This document shows, piece after piece, positions 1 through 8,120 of a stretch of 47,866 bases of DNA. Within the stretch, counting starts at the first letter, position 1; each line of letters opens with the position of its first letter. The notes beneath the pieces are model-generated. The model made no database searches, was not told the origin of the DNA, and saw only the letters and a list, made by a program, of their open reading frames with translations. This DNA comes from Tannerella sp. GTDB lineage: Bacteria; Bacteroidota; Bacteroidia; Bacteroidales; Tannerellaceae. The translations under genes and the position numbers were made by a program. The DNA lies in assembly GCA_031272155.1 (NCBI GenBank), contig JAISUI010000019.1, positions 1 to 47,866 on the forward strand. Reading direction: 5' to 3'.

Positions 1-572
1 CGGTCGAAGCCCTTTCGGACTCGCTTATCAAGCTGTCAACCGAAGAAATTCAGGTCAACGTCATTCACAAGGCTGTCGGGCAGATTTCCGACTCCGATGT
101 CGAACTGGCGGCTGCATCCGACGCCGTGATAATCGGTTTCCAGGTCAGACCGGCAACATCTGCAAGGAAATTAGCCGACAAAGAAGGCGTGGAAATACGT
201 TTGTATTCAGTTATTTACGACGCCATAGAAGAAGTCAAGTCGGCTATGGAAGGTATGCTTTCGCCCGAAATCAAAGAAGAAATCACAGGTAATCTTGAGG
301 TGCAGCAGGTATTCAAGATATCGAAAGTCGGTACGATAGCGGGCTGTATTGTGAAGGAAGGCAAAATCAAACGGACGAACAAAGTACGTGTTATTCGTGA
401 CGGTATCGTCATCCATACAGGCGATTTGGCTTCGCTCAAGCGCTTCAAGGACGAAGCTAAAGAGGCCGTTTCGGGACAGGATTGCGGTATCCATATTACG
501 AACTACAACGACGTTCAGGAAGGCGATATCATCGAATCCTTCGACCAGATAGAAGTGAAAAAAACCTTATAG
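1..572 (+). CDS. infB: Translation initiation factor IF-2, C-terminal part (5' end outside window)
   Basis: The reading frame is open from the first complete codon at position 3 to a TAG at 570-572, so only about the last 189 residues are present. The text [16 protein letters not shown], then [18 protein letters not shown] and GFQVRP, is characteristic of IF-2 domains 3 and 4. The second half ([21 protein letters not shown] and later GDIIESFD) is the C-terminal beta-barrel that binds the CCA-formylmethionine end of initiator tRNA. IF-2 is the GTPase that places fMet-tRNA on the 30S subunit; the GTPase domain lies upstream of this window. An internal GTG at 126 is not the true start. cvpA follows after 9 bases, suggesting co-transcription. 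Confidence 0.97.
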   Translation, partial: VEALSDSLIKLSTEEIQVNVIHKAVGQISDSDVELAAASDAVIIGFQVRPATSARKLADKEGVEIRLYSVIYDAIEEVKSAMEGMLSPEIKEEITGNLEVQQVFKISKVGTIAGCIVKEGKIKRTNKVRVIRDGIVIHTGDLASLKRFKDEAKEAVSGQDCGIHITNYNDVQEGDIIESFDQIEVKKTL

Positions 573-581
573 CGACAGAAT

Positions 582-1094
582 ATGAACTGGTTGGATATGG
601 CAATTCTATGTTTGGCGGTTGTCGGATTCATTATAGGGTATAAGGAAGGGATTGTCCGTCAGATCATGGCGCTTGTTGCGTTGATAATGGCAATCTATTT
701 CTGTTCACGCGGAGCGGTTTATTTTCGTGATTATATTATCCAGACCGGTTGGTTTCCGGCGGAAAGCGTGGGCAAGGTCAGTACGATTGCCTCGTTTCTC
801 ACCATTATGATTATGGTGAGCATCGCCGGATATTTTATCCACAGGATGATAAACATCACTCCGCTTGGTTGTCTGGATCATCCGGCGGGCGGGATTTTTT
901 CCTTAGGCATAACACTTCTTTTGCTTAGCCTGATATTCAATGTCATGGAAGATATTGATCCCCAATCAACCATAGTTTCGCGCGAAACCAAAGTGGAATC
1001 ACGGTTTTATTTCCGGGTAAAAGAAATTGTTCCTGCCGTTTTTCAGGTAGATTTAGTTATGAGGAGGCCATGGAATGAAGAAGAAAAAGAATGA
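582..1094 (+). CDS. cvpA: CvpA family inner-membrane protein
   Basis: 170 residues with four hydrophobic segments at roughly 2-20, 27-45, 63-82 and 98-118, and the family-typical opening ([10 protein letters not shown], then GYKEGIVRQ). CvpA proteins are small membrane proteins named for a colicin V production phenotype in E. coli; their biochemical role is not settled. The gene starts 9 bases after infB and its last 20 bases overlap the start of sufB in another frame, so infB, cvpA and sufB probably form one transcript. The charged C-terminal end ([10 protein letters not shown]) is encoded by the same bases that carry the sufB ribosome binding site and first codons. Confidence 0.85.
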   Translation: MNWLDMAILCLAVVGFIIGYKEGIVRQIMALVALIMAIYFCSRGAVYFRDYIIQTGWFPAESVGKVSTIASFLTIMIMVSIAGYFIHRMINITPLGCLDHPAGGIFSLGITLLLLSLIFNVMEDIDPQSTIVSRETKVESRFYFRVKEIVPAVFQVDLVMRRPWNEEEKE

Positions 1095-2532
1095 TAAAAA
1101 CAAGATAATAAATGAAGTAACGGATAGTGAATACAAATATGGTTTCACTTCCGATATTGAAACGGAGATGCTTCGCCGCGGTCTCAATGAAGAGGTTATC
1201 CGCCTTATTTCCACCAAAAAGGAAGAGCCTGAATGGTTGCTTGATTTTCGGCTGAAGGCGTTTCGCCACTGGCAAACAATGCAAATGCCTGATTGGGCGC
1301 ATCTCTCCATCCCGCCGATTGATTATCAGAATATCATCTATTATGCTGCTCCTAAACGGAAAACTGCGCCCCAAAGCCTTGACGAGGTTGATCCCGAACT
1401 GCTTAAGACGTTTGACAAACTGGGGATCCCGCTCGAAGAACAAAAGGCGCTGAGTGGCATGGCTGTGGATGCGGTGATGGACAGCGTGTCCGTTAAAACG
1501 ACCTACAAAGATACGCTCGCAGCCAAAGGTATCATCTTTTGCTCGTTCAGCGAAGCCGTTCGCAACTATCCTGATCTCGTCCGCCAATACCTCGGTACGG
1601 TAGTCGGCTATCGAGACAATTTTTTTGCCGCTTTAAATTCCGCCGTTTTTTCCGACGGCTCGTTTGCTTATATCCCCAAAGGTGTACGCTGCCCGATGGA
1701 ACTGAGCACTTATTTCCGTATCAACGCTGCCAATACGGGACAGTTTGAACGTACCCTCCTCGTTGCCGACGACGACGCCTACGTCAGCTATCTGGAAGGT
1801 TGCACCGCCCCTCGCCGTGACGAAAACCAACTCCATGCCGCTATCGTCGAAATCATAGCCCACGACCGCGCCGAAGTAAAATATTCGACGGTGCAGAACT
1901 GGTATCCGGGCGATAAAAACGGGAACGGCGGCATCTACAACTTCGTGACTAAACGCGGACTTTGCAAAGGTGAAAACAGTAAAATATCCTGGACACAGGT
2001 TGAGACAGGCTCTGCCATCACGTGGAAATATCCGAGTTGCATCCTTGCGGGCGATCATTCCGCCGGCGAGTTCTATTCCGTCGCCGTCACCAACAATTAT
2101 CAGCAGGCCGACACGGGCACCAAGATGATCCATATCGGACGCGACACGCGCAGTACAATTGTATCCAAAGGTATTTCTGCAGGCCATAGCCAGAACAGTT
2201 ACCGCGGACTTGTCAAGATTTCGCCCCGTGCCGACGGTGCGCGTAACCACAGTCAGTGCGACAGTCTCCTGCTCAGTTCCACCTGTGGCGCTCATACGTT
2301 TCCATACGCCGACATCCAAAACGAAACCGCCGTTGTCGAACACGAAGCCACCACCAGCAAAGTCAATGAAGAACAACTCTTCTATTGCAACCAGCGCGGC
2401 ATCCCCTCCGAAGAAGCCATCGCCCTTATTGTCAATGGTTATGCCAAAGAAGTGATGAATAAACTTCCGATGGAGTTTGCCGCCGAAGCGCAAAAACTCC
2501 TGCAAATTTCGTTGGAAGGAAGCGTGGGATAA
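1075..2532 (+). CDS. sufB: Fe-S cluster assembly scaffold protein SufB
   Basis: 485 residues, normal length for SufB. SufB is the scaffold of the cytoplasmic SufBC2D complex on which Fe-S clusters are built. The N-terminal section ([20 protein letters not shown], then [17 protein letters not shown]) matches the family, and the core beta-helix ends with [18 protein letters not shown], whose second Cys corresponds to the essential Cys405 of E. coli SufB. The start at 1075 is supported by a strong Shine-Dalgarno GAGGAGG at 1061-1067; the gene overlaps cvpA by 20 bases. Unusually, sufC and sufD are not next but begin at 8121, after a transporter, fhs and an accessory stretch. No promoter of its own is evident, so transcription probably comes from infB-cvpA. 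Confidence 0.97.
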   Translation: MKKKKNDKNKIINEVTDSEYKYGFTSDIETEMLRRGLNEEVIRLISTKKEEPEWLLDFRLKAFRHWQTMQMPDWAHLSIPPIDYQNIIYYAAPKRKTAPQSLDEVDPELLKTFDKLGIPLEEQKALSGMAVDAVMDSVSVKTTYKDTLAAKGIIFCSFSEAVRNYPDLVRQYLGTVVGYRDNFFAALNSAVFSDGSFAYIPKGVRCPMELSTYFRINAANTGQFERTLLVADDDAYVSYLEGCTAPRRDENQLHAAIVEIIAHDRAEVKYSTVQNWYPGDKNGNGGIYNFVTKRGLCKGENSKISWTQVETGSAITWKYPSCILAGDHSAGEFYSVAVTNNYQQADTGTKMIHIGRDTRSTIVSKGISAGHSQNSYRGLVKISPRADGARNHSQCDSLLLSSTCGAHTFPYADIQNETAVVEHEATTSKVNEEQLFYCNQRGIPSEEAIALIVNGYAKEVMNKLPMEFAAEAQKLLQISLEGSVG

Positions 2533-2547
2533 TAACGGATAATCACG

Positions 2548-2555
2548 TATCTTTG
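2548..2555 (+). promoter_or_regulatory. Bacteroidetes-type -7 box for the EamA transporter gene
   Basis: TATCTTTG fits the TAnnTTTG consensus exactly and ends only 5 bases before the ATG at 2561, so transcription should begin at or within a base or two of the start codon. No good -33 TTTG is seen at 19-21 bases upstream (that region is inside sufB), so strength is uncertain. Confidence 0.6.
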
Positions 2556-2560
2556 CAGCC

Positions 2561-3451
2561 ATGCAAAACAAACATTACTTGTATCATCTGACAGCAGGGA
2601 TAACAACGCTGATATGGGGCACGACAATGGTTTCGTCCAAAGTGCTGTTGCTGGCAGGTTTGACGCCGGCGCAAATCCTTATTTACCGTTTTGGTATCGG
2701 GTATATTTTCCTGTGGATACTTCACCCGCATACGTATCGTGTCCGTTCGCTGCACGACGAATTGCTTTTCCTCTGCATCGGGATAACGGGCGGCTCGCTC
2801 TATTTCCTGACTGAAAATACGGCATTAATCTATACCCATGCAACGAATGTATCATTGATCTGTGCATTGTCGCCGTTTATTGTAGCGATGATCAACCGGC
2901 TGACGCTTCGCGAAAAACTGCCGCGACGTTTCTGGGCCGGATCGGTAGTGGCCTTTGCCGGAGTGGCGATGGTGATACTGAACGGGAATTATATCCTGAA
3001 ATTGAATCCGGCGGGCGACTTGCTGGCTTTTGCGGCGATTTTCAGTTGGGCGGTCTATTGTGTACTGACCCGACAGCTGCATGTACCCTACAATCCATTG
3101 TATATCACACGCAATCTCTTTTTCTATGGCATGGTTACCATGATTCCGTATTTTTGCTTCGTGGAACCGTTCCGTTTGCCCTGGGACATCATCCGGCAGC
3201 CTGTCGTGTGGGGAAACCTGCTTTTCCTTGGCCTTGTGGCGTCGTCGTTGTGCTATGTGGTGTGGACATGGGTTATGCGTGAATTGGGAGTGGTCAAAAC
3301 AAACAGTTATTTATATATTTCCCCACCGGTTACAGTGGCAACGGCGTTCATCGTCCTGTCCGAGCAGATCACGACCTTTATCGTAGGTGGTACTGTTTTG
3401 ATTTTATTCGGATTATGGATAGCCGGACGCAAAAAAACGACGAAAAGTTGA
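2561..3451 (+). CDS. EamA/RhaT-type drug/metabolite transporter
   Basis: 296 residues and strongly hydrophobic, with about ten transmembrane helices in two similar halves, the layout of the EamA (DUF6) drug/metabolite transporter superfamily. The N-terminal half carries the characteristic GITTLIWGTTMVSSK opening and the second half begins near GDLLAFAAIFSWAVYCVLTR. Such proteins export or import small metabolites such as amino acids or nucleotide precursors; the substrate cannot be told from sequence. The gene starts 28 bases after sufB with its own -7 box abutting the ATG, so it may be read from a leaderless mRNA. It is the first gene of the block that separates sufB from sufCD. Confidence 0.88.
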   Translation: MQNKHYLYHLTAGITTLIWGTTMVSSKVLLLAGLTPAQILIYRFGIGYIFLWILHPHTYRVRSLHDELLFLCIGITGGSLYFLTENTALIYTHATNVSLICALSPFIVAMINRLTLREKLPRRFWAGSVVAFAGVAMVILNGNYILKLNPAGDLLAFAAIFSWAVYCVLTRQLHVPYNPLYITRNLFFYGMVTMIPYFCFVEPFRLPWDIIRQPVVWGNLLFLGLVASSLCYVVWTWVMRELGVVKTNSYLYISPPVTVATAFIVLSEQITTFIVGGTVLILFGLWIAGRKKTTKS

Positions 3452-3478
3452 AGAATCCTGTTTTTTTTCGTTCCTTTG
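3448..3478 (+). promoter_or_regulatory. Possible promoter for fhs
   Basis: TTG at 3448-3450, a 20-base spacer and TTCCTTTG at 3471-3478 resemble the Bacteroidetes pattern, but the -7 box has TT in place of TA. A run of eight T at 3461-3468 lies in the spacer and may instead reflect termination of the transporter transcript. Confidence 0.35.
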
Positions 3479-3532
3479 CCATCTCTTTCCGATCAGGAAT
3501 GTTATGATTTATGAACGAACAAACGTTATGTC

Positions 3533-5206
3533 ATGCAGACAGATATAGAAATAGCAAAGACAGCCCGGATGCGCCCGATCAAGGAAGTAGCGATGGAACT
3601 GGGCATTAATGAAGAAGATATTGAACTTTACGGAAAGTATAAGGCGAAAATACCCTTGTCATATCAATTTCGCGAGCCGGTTTATAAGAAGCCGAAACTG
3701 ATCCTTATTTCGGCCATTTCGCCGACGCCTGCGGGCGAAGGCAAGACGACCGTTTCTATCGGTTTGTCACAGGCGCTCAACCGGATAGGCAAGAAGTCGT
3801 GCGTAGCGTTGCGTGAGCCGTCATTGGGTCCCGTTTTTGGCATCAAGGGCGGCGCTACAGGCGGCGGCTATTCGCAAGTGCTCCCAATGGAAGATATCAA
3901 CCTGCATTTCACGGGCGATTTTGCCGCCATCGAGAAGGCGCATAATTTGCTCGCAGCTTTGATTGATAATAATATACAGAGCAAACGTCATTCGTTGCAT
4001 TTAGACCCGCGCACCATTTCGTGGAAACGGGTAATGGACATGAACGATCGTTCGTTGCGTAAGATAGTAGCCGGGCTTGGCGGCACTTCGTCCGGCGTGC
4101 CTCGCGAAACGGGTTTTGACATCACGGCGGCGTCGGAAGTGATGGCGATACTATGTCTGGCCAACGACATGCCGGATTTAAAGCGACGGCTGGGTAATAT
4201 TTTCGTTGGCTACACGTATGACAGGCAACCGGTATATGCCCGCGATTTGAAGGCCAATGGCGCCATGGCCGCACTCCTCAAAGACGCCATTAAACCCAAC
4301 CTGGTACAGACGCTCGAAGGAACGCCGGCATTGATTCATGGAGGGCCGTTCGCTAACATCGCACAAGGCACTAATTCTGTGATAGCGACACGTACCTCGC
4401 TGATGTGTAGCGAATATACGGTTACGGAAGCCGGCTTTGGTTTTGACCTCGGAGCAGAGAAATTCCTTGACATCAAATGTCGTTTTTCGGGTCTGACGCC
4501 CGACGCTGTTGTGCTGGTTGCTACAGTCAGGGCGTTGAAATACCATGGCGGCATGGCGCTGAAAGACATTAAGACGCCTGATACGGCAGCACTTGCAAAA
4601 GGCATCGGGAATCTTCAGAAACACATTGAGAATATCAAACTGTTCAACCTGGCGCCTATTGTGGCGATCAACCGGTTTGTGTCCGACACACAGGAAGAAG
4701 TGGACTGCATCAGGCAGTTTTGCAAAGAACTCCGGGTACCGGTTTCTGTTGCGGACGTATGGAGCCGGGGTGGGGCAGGAGCAACCGAACTGGCCGGGAT
4801 GGTTGTCGAAAGCGCAGAATCGTGCAGTTCGCACTTCCATCCGCTGTATGACCTGGACAGGGACGTGACGGATAAGATAGCGCTTATTGCCCGGAAAATC
4901 TATGGAGCTGAAGCCGTGGACTACATGCCGAAAGCAAAGTCCGACCTGCATAAAATAAATGACCTCGGCTTGAGCGGTCTTGCCATTTGCATGGCCAAAA
5001 CCCAGAAATCACTTTCCGACAACCCTGAATTGCTGGGGCGCCCAAAAGATTTCATTATCACCGTCAGGGAAATCGAAATTGCTGCCGGGGCTGGTTTCCT
5101 GATCCCTATCACGGGCGAGATCATGCGCATGCCCGGTTTGCCGGAAGAACCGGCGTCGGAACATATTGACGTGGACGATGCCGGAAATATTATCGGATTG
5201 TTTTAG
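3533..5206 (+). CDS. fhs: Formate-tetrahydrofolate ligase
   Basis: 557 residues, the usual length. The enzyme makes 10-formyl-tetrahydrofolate from formate, THF and ATP in the cytoplasm, feeding purine synthesis and fMet formation. The family signature is clear: SPTPAGEGKTT at about 63-73 is the ATP-binding loop, followed by REPSLGPVFGIKGGATGGG and TGDFAAIEKAHNLLAALIDN. The start at 3533 gives the usual short N-terminal leader before IKEVAMELGI; the Shine-Dalgarno is weak. It is a monofunctional synthetase with no dehydrogenase/cyclohydrolase domain. A second folate one-carbon gene (5-formyl-THF cyclo-ligase) occurs at 40166 but is not linked. Next to fhs the coding density drops sharply. Confidence 0.97.
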   Translation: MQTDIEIAKTARMRPIKEVAMELGINEEDIELYGKYKAKIPLSYQFREPVYKKPKLILISAISPTPAGEGKTTVSIGLSQALNRIGKKSCVALREPSLGPVFGIKGGATGGGYSQVLPMEDINLHFTGDFAAIEKAHNLLAALIDNNIQSKRHSLHLDPRTISWKRVMDMNDRSLRKIVAGLGGTSSGVPRETGFDITAASEVMAILCLANDMPDLKRRLGNIFVGYTYDRQPVYARDLKANGAMAALLKDAIKPNLVQTLEGTPALIHGGPFANIAQGTNSVIATRTSLMCSEYTVTEAGFGFDLGAEKFLDIKCRFSGLTPDAVVLVATVRALKYHGGMALKDIKTPDTAALAKGIGNLQKHIENIKLFNLAPIVAINRFVSDTQEEVDCIRQFCKELRVPVSVADVWSRGGAGATELAGMVVESAESCSSHFHPLYDLDRDVTDKIALIARKIYGAEAVDYMPKAKSDLHKINDLGLSGLAICMAKTQKSLSDNPELLGRPKDFIITVREIEIAAGAGFLIPITGEIMRMPGLPEEPASEHIDVDDAGNIIGLF

Positions 5207-5400
5207 ACGGGTTTCTTTATTCCCGCATCTTTCCGGCTGCCGTTATGATTGCCGTAATAAGTCATGATATGCGCTTTTTGCACAGTTTATAATCCTTCTT
5301 GAATTGCCCGCTTCGCCTGATATAGAACCTAATTTCCCCGACAAAACAACCTCAGTAGCAGATAATCATCATCAATCCCCTGACCTCATTACAAGGAAAT

Positions 5401-5550
5401 TTACGCTAATTTCAATCTGCCTTCGCCAAGTTGTTTCCAAAAGTTTTTCTTTTGCGCCAAGGTCATTCCTTCGGTAGCTTTCGCCATCCGTTCTTTGACG
5501 TCGCGAAAAAAAGCAACTGTATCAAATTCTTTTTTCACATTCTTGTTCAT
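5401..5550 (-). CDS. Small ORF downstream of PIN-domain gene, possible antitoxin-like partner
   Basis: 49 residues from ATG at 5548-5550 to a TAA at 5401-5403. The composition is rich in Lys and Arg with the order MNKNVKKEFDTVAFFRDVKE, then KATEGMTLAQKKNFW. The ATG overlaps the TGA of the PIN-domain reading frame (ATGA), the tight coupling usual for toxin-antitoxin pairs. Small basic proteins that begin with a K/F-D-T/C-V-like stretch often accompany Bacteroidetes PIN genes, although usually upstream. I do not recognise a named family. The 194 bases between it and fhs hold no convincing gene or promoter. Confidence 0.5.
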   Translation of the reverse strand: MNKNVKKEFDTVAFFRDVKERMAKATEGMTLAQKKNFWKQLGEGRLKLA

Positions 5551-5986
5551 GACTTTATAAATTCTAATGGTGAACGAATATCTATCACAGGATAACCGTA
5601 CTGCATGTTGATCGCATTAAACAGTTTGATTTTCTCGAAATTTACAATGTGTTTAAAATTCCAGCTAATCAAACAGTCCACTCTGTTGATCGAAGCCAAT
5701 GCAATATGGTAGGCATCGTTTTCGCTTGCTTTGAGATATACAACTGCGTCAACCGTTCCGCTTCCTCGTTTACTTCAACGAAATTAAAGCATTCGAGCGG
5801 AATCAGATTTTTGACGTCTTTTACCTGTTGAGGTGCATTTTCAAGCTCGGCTTCGTTGATTTCCGAGAAATAAACATCAAACTCCCTGTCCGCAATGCGT
5901 TCAAAGAGTTGCCGACTTGCAGTTTCAAATTCGACGTCGTAGTAACCGCCGATTACCGAAGTGTCTATGTATATCCGTCGTTTCAT
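5547..5986 (-). pseudogene. PIN-domain protein (VapC-like), frameshifted
   Basis: Starting at the ATG at 5984-5986, the protein opens MKRRIYIDTSVIGGYYDVEFE, with the first catalytic Asp of PIN nucleases in YIDTS, and continues through SEINEAELENAP, which holds the second acidic residue. Near 5720-5740 the frame breaks: read straight through it ends early at TEWTV, whereas one frame over it resumes as ASENDAYHIALASINRVDC, then ISWNFKHIVNF, and ends at a TGA at 5547-5549. That second part holds the third conserved Asp and the typical VNxxR-like end. PIN proteins of this shape normally have several more residues between the two parts, so a short non-triplet deletion is the likely cause. PIN toxins are Mg-dependent RNases. 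As written it should be inactive. Confidence 0.75.
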
Positions 5987-5990
5987 GCTG

Positions 5991-5998
5991 CAAAGATA
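5991..5998 (-). promoter_or_regulatory. -7 box for the PIN-domain gene
   Basis: On the minus strand TATCTTTG is followed by CAGC and then the ATG at 5986. The box is a perfect TAnnTTTG and ends 4 bases before the start codon, so the mRNA is predicted to be leaderless. The position supports this ATG over any upstream start. Confidence 0.6.
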
Positions 5999-6191
5999 CT
6001 CATTTTTCTCATATCGCCAACAAATATCCCTGAAAAATACGCTGCAAGCCCGCCTGTGTGTATAGCTCGGTAGAAACGCCATTCTTCGCGTCAAGGCTGA
6101 AAGCCTTCCCTGCGCTGATGATTGGCTGGCTTGCAGCCCGTTGCAATGAATAATTAACAATTGTCGATCCCCTGACGCGGCGATAGCTGCT
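5999..6191 (+). other. Non-coding stretch, possible degenerate intergenic repeat
   Basis: No gene with a plausible start and product is seen here on either strand. The sequence is open in more than one frame on the minus strand without resembling a protein, as often happens in short dispersed intergenic repeats. No second copy occurs in this window, so repeat status is only a suspicion. It lies between the PIN promoter and a long palindrome. Confidence 0.3.
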
Positions 6192-6226
6192 TAGATATTC
6201 CATTTTTTTAAAAAATGGAATATCTA
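6192..6226. repeat. Perfect 35-bp palindrome, likely bidirectional terminator
   Basis: Two 17-base arms (left arm TAGATATTCCATTTTTT) flank a single T at 6209 with no mismatch. It lies 18 bases beyond the stop codon of the WG-repeat gene on the minus strand. The hairpin has an AT-rich centre and only two adjacent G-C pairs plus one more per arm, so it is weak for a terminator; a recombination or insertion scar is possible. Confidence 0.6.
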
Positions 6227-6244
6227 CCGGCACGAACAAATGTG

Positions 6245-7426
6245 TTATTCTACTTTATTGCCTTCTTTATCTATCTTTATCGTTTCGCCATTCAGTACAA
6301 CTTCAGCCACTCCGTCCGTGAATTGAGAGATCTCGTCATACTGGCATGGAATAACTTCTTTTCCGGTTTCATCAATATAGCCCCATTTACCATTCAATTT
6401 GATGCCGACCAATCCTTCATCCTTAGAGAAGTCACGTACATCATCGTATTTGACAGTAACAATTTCCTGACCTGATTTATCAATAAATCCCAATTTGTCA
6501 TTTGATAAGACCAGTATTACTCCGTTGGGAAGAATGTCTGCCTCGTCATATTGACATGGTATTACCTCTTCACCAATTAAGTTTACAAATCCCCATTTGT
6601 CATTAAATTTTACCGCGGCCAATCCCTCATTATTAGAGAAGTTACGTACACCATCATATTTGACAGGAATAATTTCCCGACCTGATTTATCAATAAATCC
6701 CCATTTACCATTAAATTTTACCGCGGCCAATCCTTCATTTGAGAATTTACGTACATCATCGTATTTGACAGGAATAATTTCTTTCCCTGCCTCATCAAAA
6801 TACCCATATTTGCCTTTTGAGCTAACTAACGCCATGCCATCATGAAAAATTACCGGATAGTCGTACTCTAAAGGAATGATTGCATTTCCGTTTTTATCAA
6901 TAATACCCCATAGATATCTGGTTTCACTGGGCTTTTTATAGTTTATTGGATAGCGCGCTACGGAAGCTTTCCCTTCAAAAAAACTATCGGCAGATCGATA
7001 TCTGAACGGAATAATTACTTTTCCTGTTTTATCTATATATTCATAATATAGAAAGCTTGTACGAACCACAGCCAACCCTTCAGAAAAACTCTTTGCACCA
7101 CGGTAGTTGAGAGGAATAACTTCTTTTCCTGTTTTATCCACATATCCCCATTTGCCTCCTTTAAATCTTGTTACTGCTATTTGTTTTCCGTGAATATCAA
7201 AGTCAAGTTCTCGTCCTACCTTTCCATTTTTATTGACTACTGCCAATCCTTCGGAAAATTCCAAGGCATAATCGTAAATAAAAGGGATTACTTCCTTGCC
7301 TGATTCGTCCACAAATCCCCATTTCTTTGTTTGCGGATTCTGTTTCGGGGTCAATTCCTGCGCCTGCAGCCAAAGCGGCGCCAAACTCAAACATGCCATT
7401 ATGGCAATCAAAATCTTCTTGTTCAT
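6245..7426 (-). CDS. Secreted WG-repeat (KWG) protein
   Basis: 393 residues. Residues 1-23 form a signal peptide (Lys-rich start, hydrophobic core, then LWLQAQ). The rest consists of about nine WG repeats of roughly 35-36 residues, each with a core like KWGFVDESGKEVIPFIYD. The function of WG-repeat proteins is unknown; they are common in Bacteroidetes envelopes. Two neighbouring units are nearly identical at DNA level, with identical 24-base blocks around the CCGCGG sites at 6613 and 6721, 108 bases (36 codons) apart, suggesting recent unit duplication. AAAGGA precedes the ATG. No promoter is seen directly upstream; the small gene at 7488-7834 on the same strand ends 61 bases before it, so they may share the promoter near 7869. 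No sorting domain is visible at the C-terminus. Confidence 0.85.
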   Translation of the reverse strand: MNKKILIAIMACLSLAPLWLQAQELTPKQNPQTKKWGFVDESGKEVIPFIYDYALEFSEGLAVVNKNGKVGRELDFDIHGKQIAVTRFKGGKWGYVDKTGKEVIPLNYRGAKSFSEGLAVVRTSFLYYEYIDKTGKVIIPFRYRSADSFFEGKASVARYPINYKKPSETRYLWGIIDKNGNAIIPLEYDYPVIFHDGMALVSSKGKYGYFDEAGKEIIPVKYDDVRKFSNEGLAAVKFNGKWGFIDKSGREIIPVKYDGVRNFSNNEGLAAVKFNDKWGFVNLIGEEVIPCQYDEADILPNGVILVLSNDKLGFIDKSGQEIVTVKYDDVRDFSKDEGLVGIKLNGKWGYIDETGKEVIPCQYDEISQFTDGVAEVVLNGETIKIDKEGNKVE

Positions 7427-7487
7427 AATTTGTTTCCTTTCTGAATTTATGTGCCCTTTACGGAGCGATTAATATTATTGTTACTAA

Positions 7488-7834
7488 TTACTGTTCACTG
7501 TCCGATCCATTTTCACTTTCTATTGCCGTTTCCGTCTTATCGCTTGCTTTCCGCCCCTGCCGCCGTTTCAGGGCTGTTTTGTAGCGCTCAATGTTTGTGT
7601 TGAGTTTGCGGACGAAATCTTCTGTATATATATTGACGGAACCCTCGCCGAGAGCGCATTCACGGTTCCGGCGCTTAACGGAAGGGCAAAACAAGTCCCG
7701 TTCGGACTTTCGGTACTTAACGGAAAGGCAAACTGCCGCCCATTGAGGCTTCCGGCAGTCTGCCTCAATAAATTTTGCCCGGAATTATTTTTTTCTGTAG
7801 CCTCATTGGTTCCGATGTTCAATCTCTGTCTCAT
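7488..7834 (-). pseudogene. Small gene of unknown function, probably frameshifted
   Basis: A good promoter at 7869-7899 leads to an ATG at 7834. From there the frame encodes MRQRLNIGTNEATEKNNSGQ and two repeated units, QFAFPLSTE and CFALPLSAG, before drifting into a Ser/Ala-rich tail that stops at 7568. One base over, an overlapping frame gives a more protein-like end, GEGSVNIYTEDFVRKLNTN and then ERYKTALKRRQGRK, finishing with an acidic tail at 7488. The simplest reading is one gene of about 115 codons broken by a one-base shift somewhere around 7640-7690. The two PLS units are also a roughly 25-base imperfect direct DNA repeat. I recognise no family. Alternatives: two overlapping small genes, or a decayed non-coding remnant. 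Confidence 0.4.
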
Positions 7835-7868
7835 TTTTTAGTATTTTACTGTATTCGATTTACGGCTA

Positions 7869-7899
7869 CAAATATATATAATGTTTTTGAAACAACAAA
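7869..7899 (-). promoter_or_regulatory. Promoter for the small minus-strand gene (and possibly the WG-repeat gene)
   Basis: Minus strand: TTTG at 7896-7899, a 19-base spacer, then TATATTTG at 7869-7876. Both boxes and the spacing match the Bacteroidetes consensus. Predicted transcription start near 7864, about 30 bases before the ATG at 7834. Confidence 0.65.
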
Positions 7900-8069
7900 T
7901 AAAAAAAGATTTTTTATAAGTTTTTTATGCGCCTTGCGTTTGGACACGGTCTGTTATCCTTTGTTCCACCGCCATAACCAACGCCCGCCTGAAACATGCG
8001 GGTTGCATTTTCTTTGGGGACTGCCTCAAACAGATGCATCCCTCATCCCTTTCTTCCTGCTCGATTGCG

Positions 8070-8101
8070 TTTGCGGGGTTCAGGATAAATGCCTATCTTT
8101 G
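8070..8101 (+). promoter_or_regulatory. Promoter for sufCD
   Basis: TTTG at 8070-8073, a 20-base spacer and TATCTTTG at 8094-8101 match the consensus. It gives sufC its own transcript with a leader of about 16 bases, consistent with sufCD being detached from sufB. Confidence 0.75.
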
Positions 8102-8120
8102 CGCCGAATTTGAAAGAGGA

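Noticed and set aside
582-1094. cvpA-sufB fusion suggested by their overlap
   Set aside because: The 20-base overlap is in different frames, with a proper stop for cvpA and a strong ribosome site for sufB.
1633-2571. 312-residue open frame antisense to sufB
   Set aside because: It fully overlaps SufB, whose identity is certain, and shows no family features or ribosome site.
7775-8113. 112-residue plus-strand open frame upstream of sufC
   Set aside because: It runs through the promoter of the minus-strand small gene and the sufC promoter region, and its product has no recognisable features.
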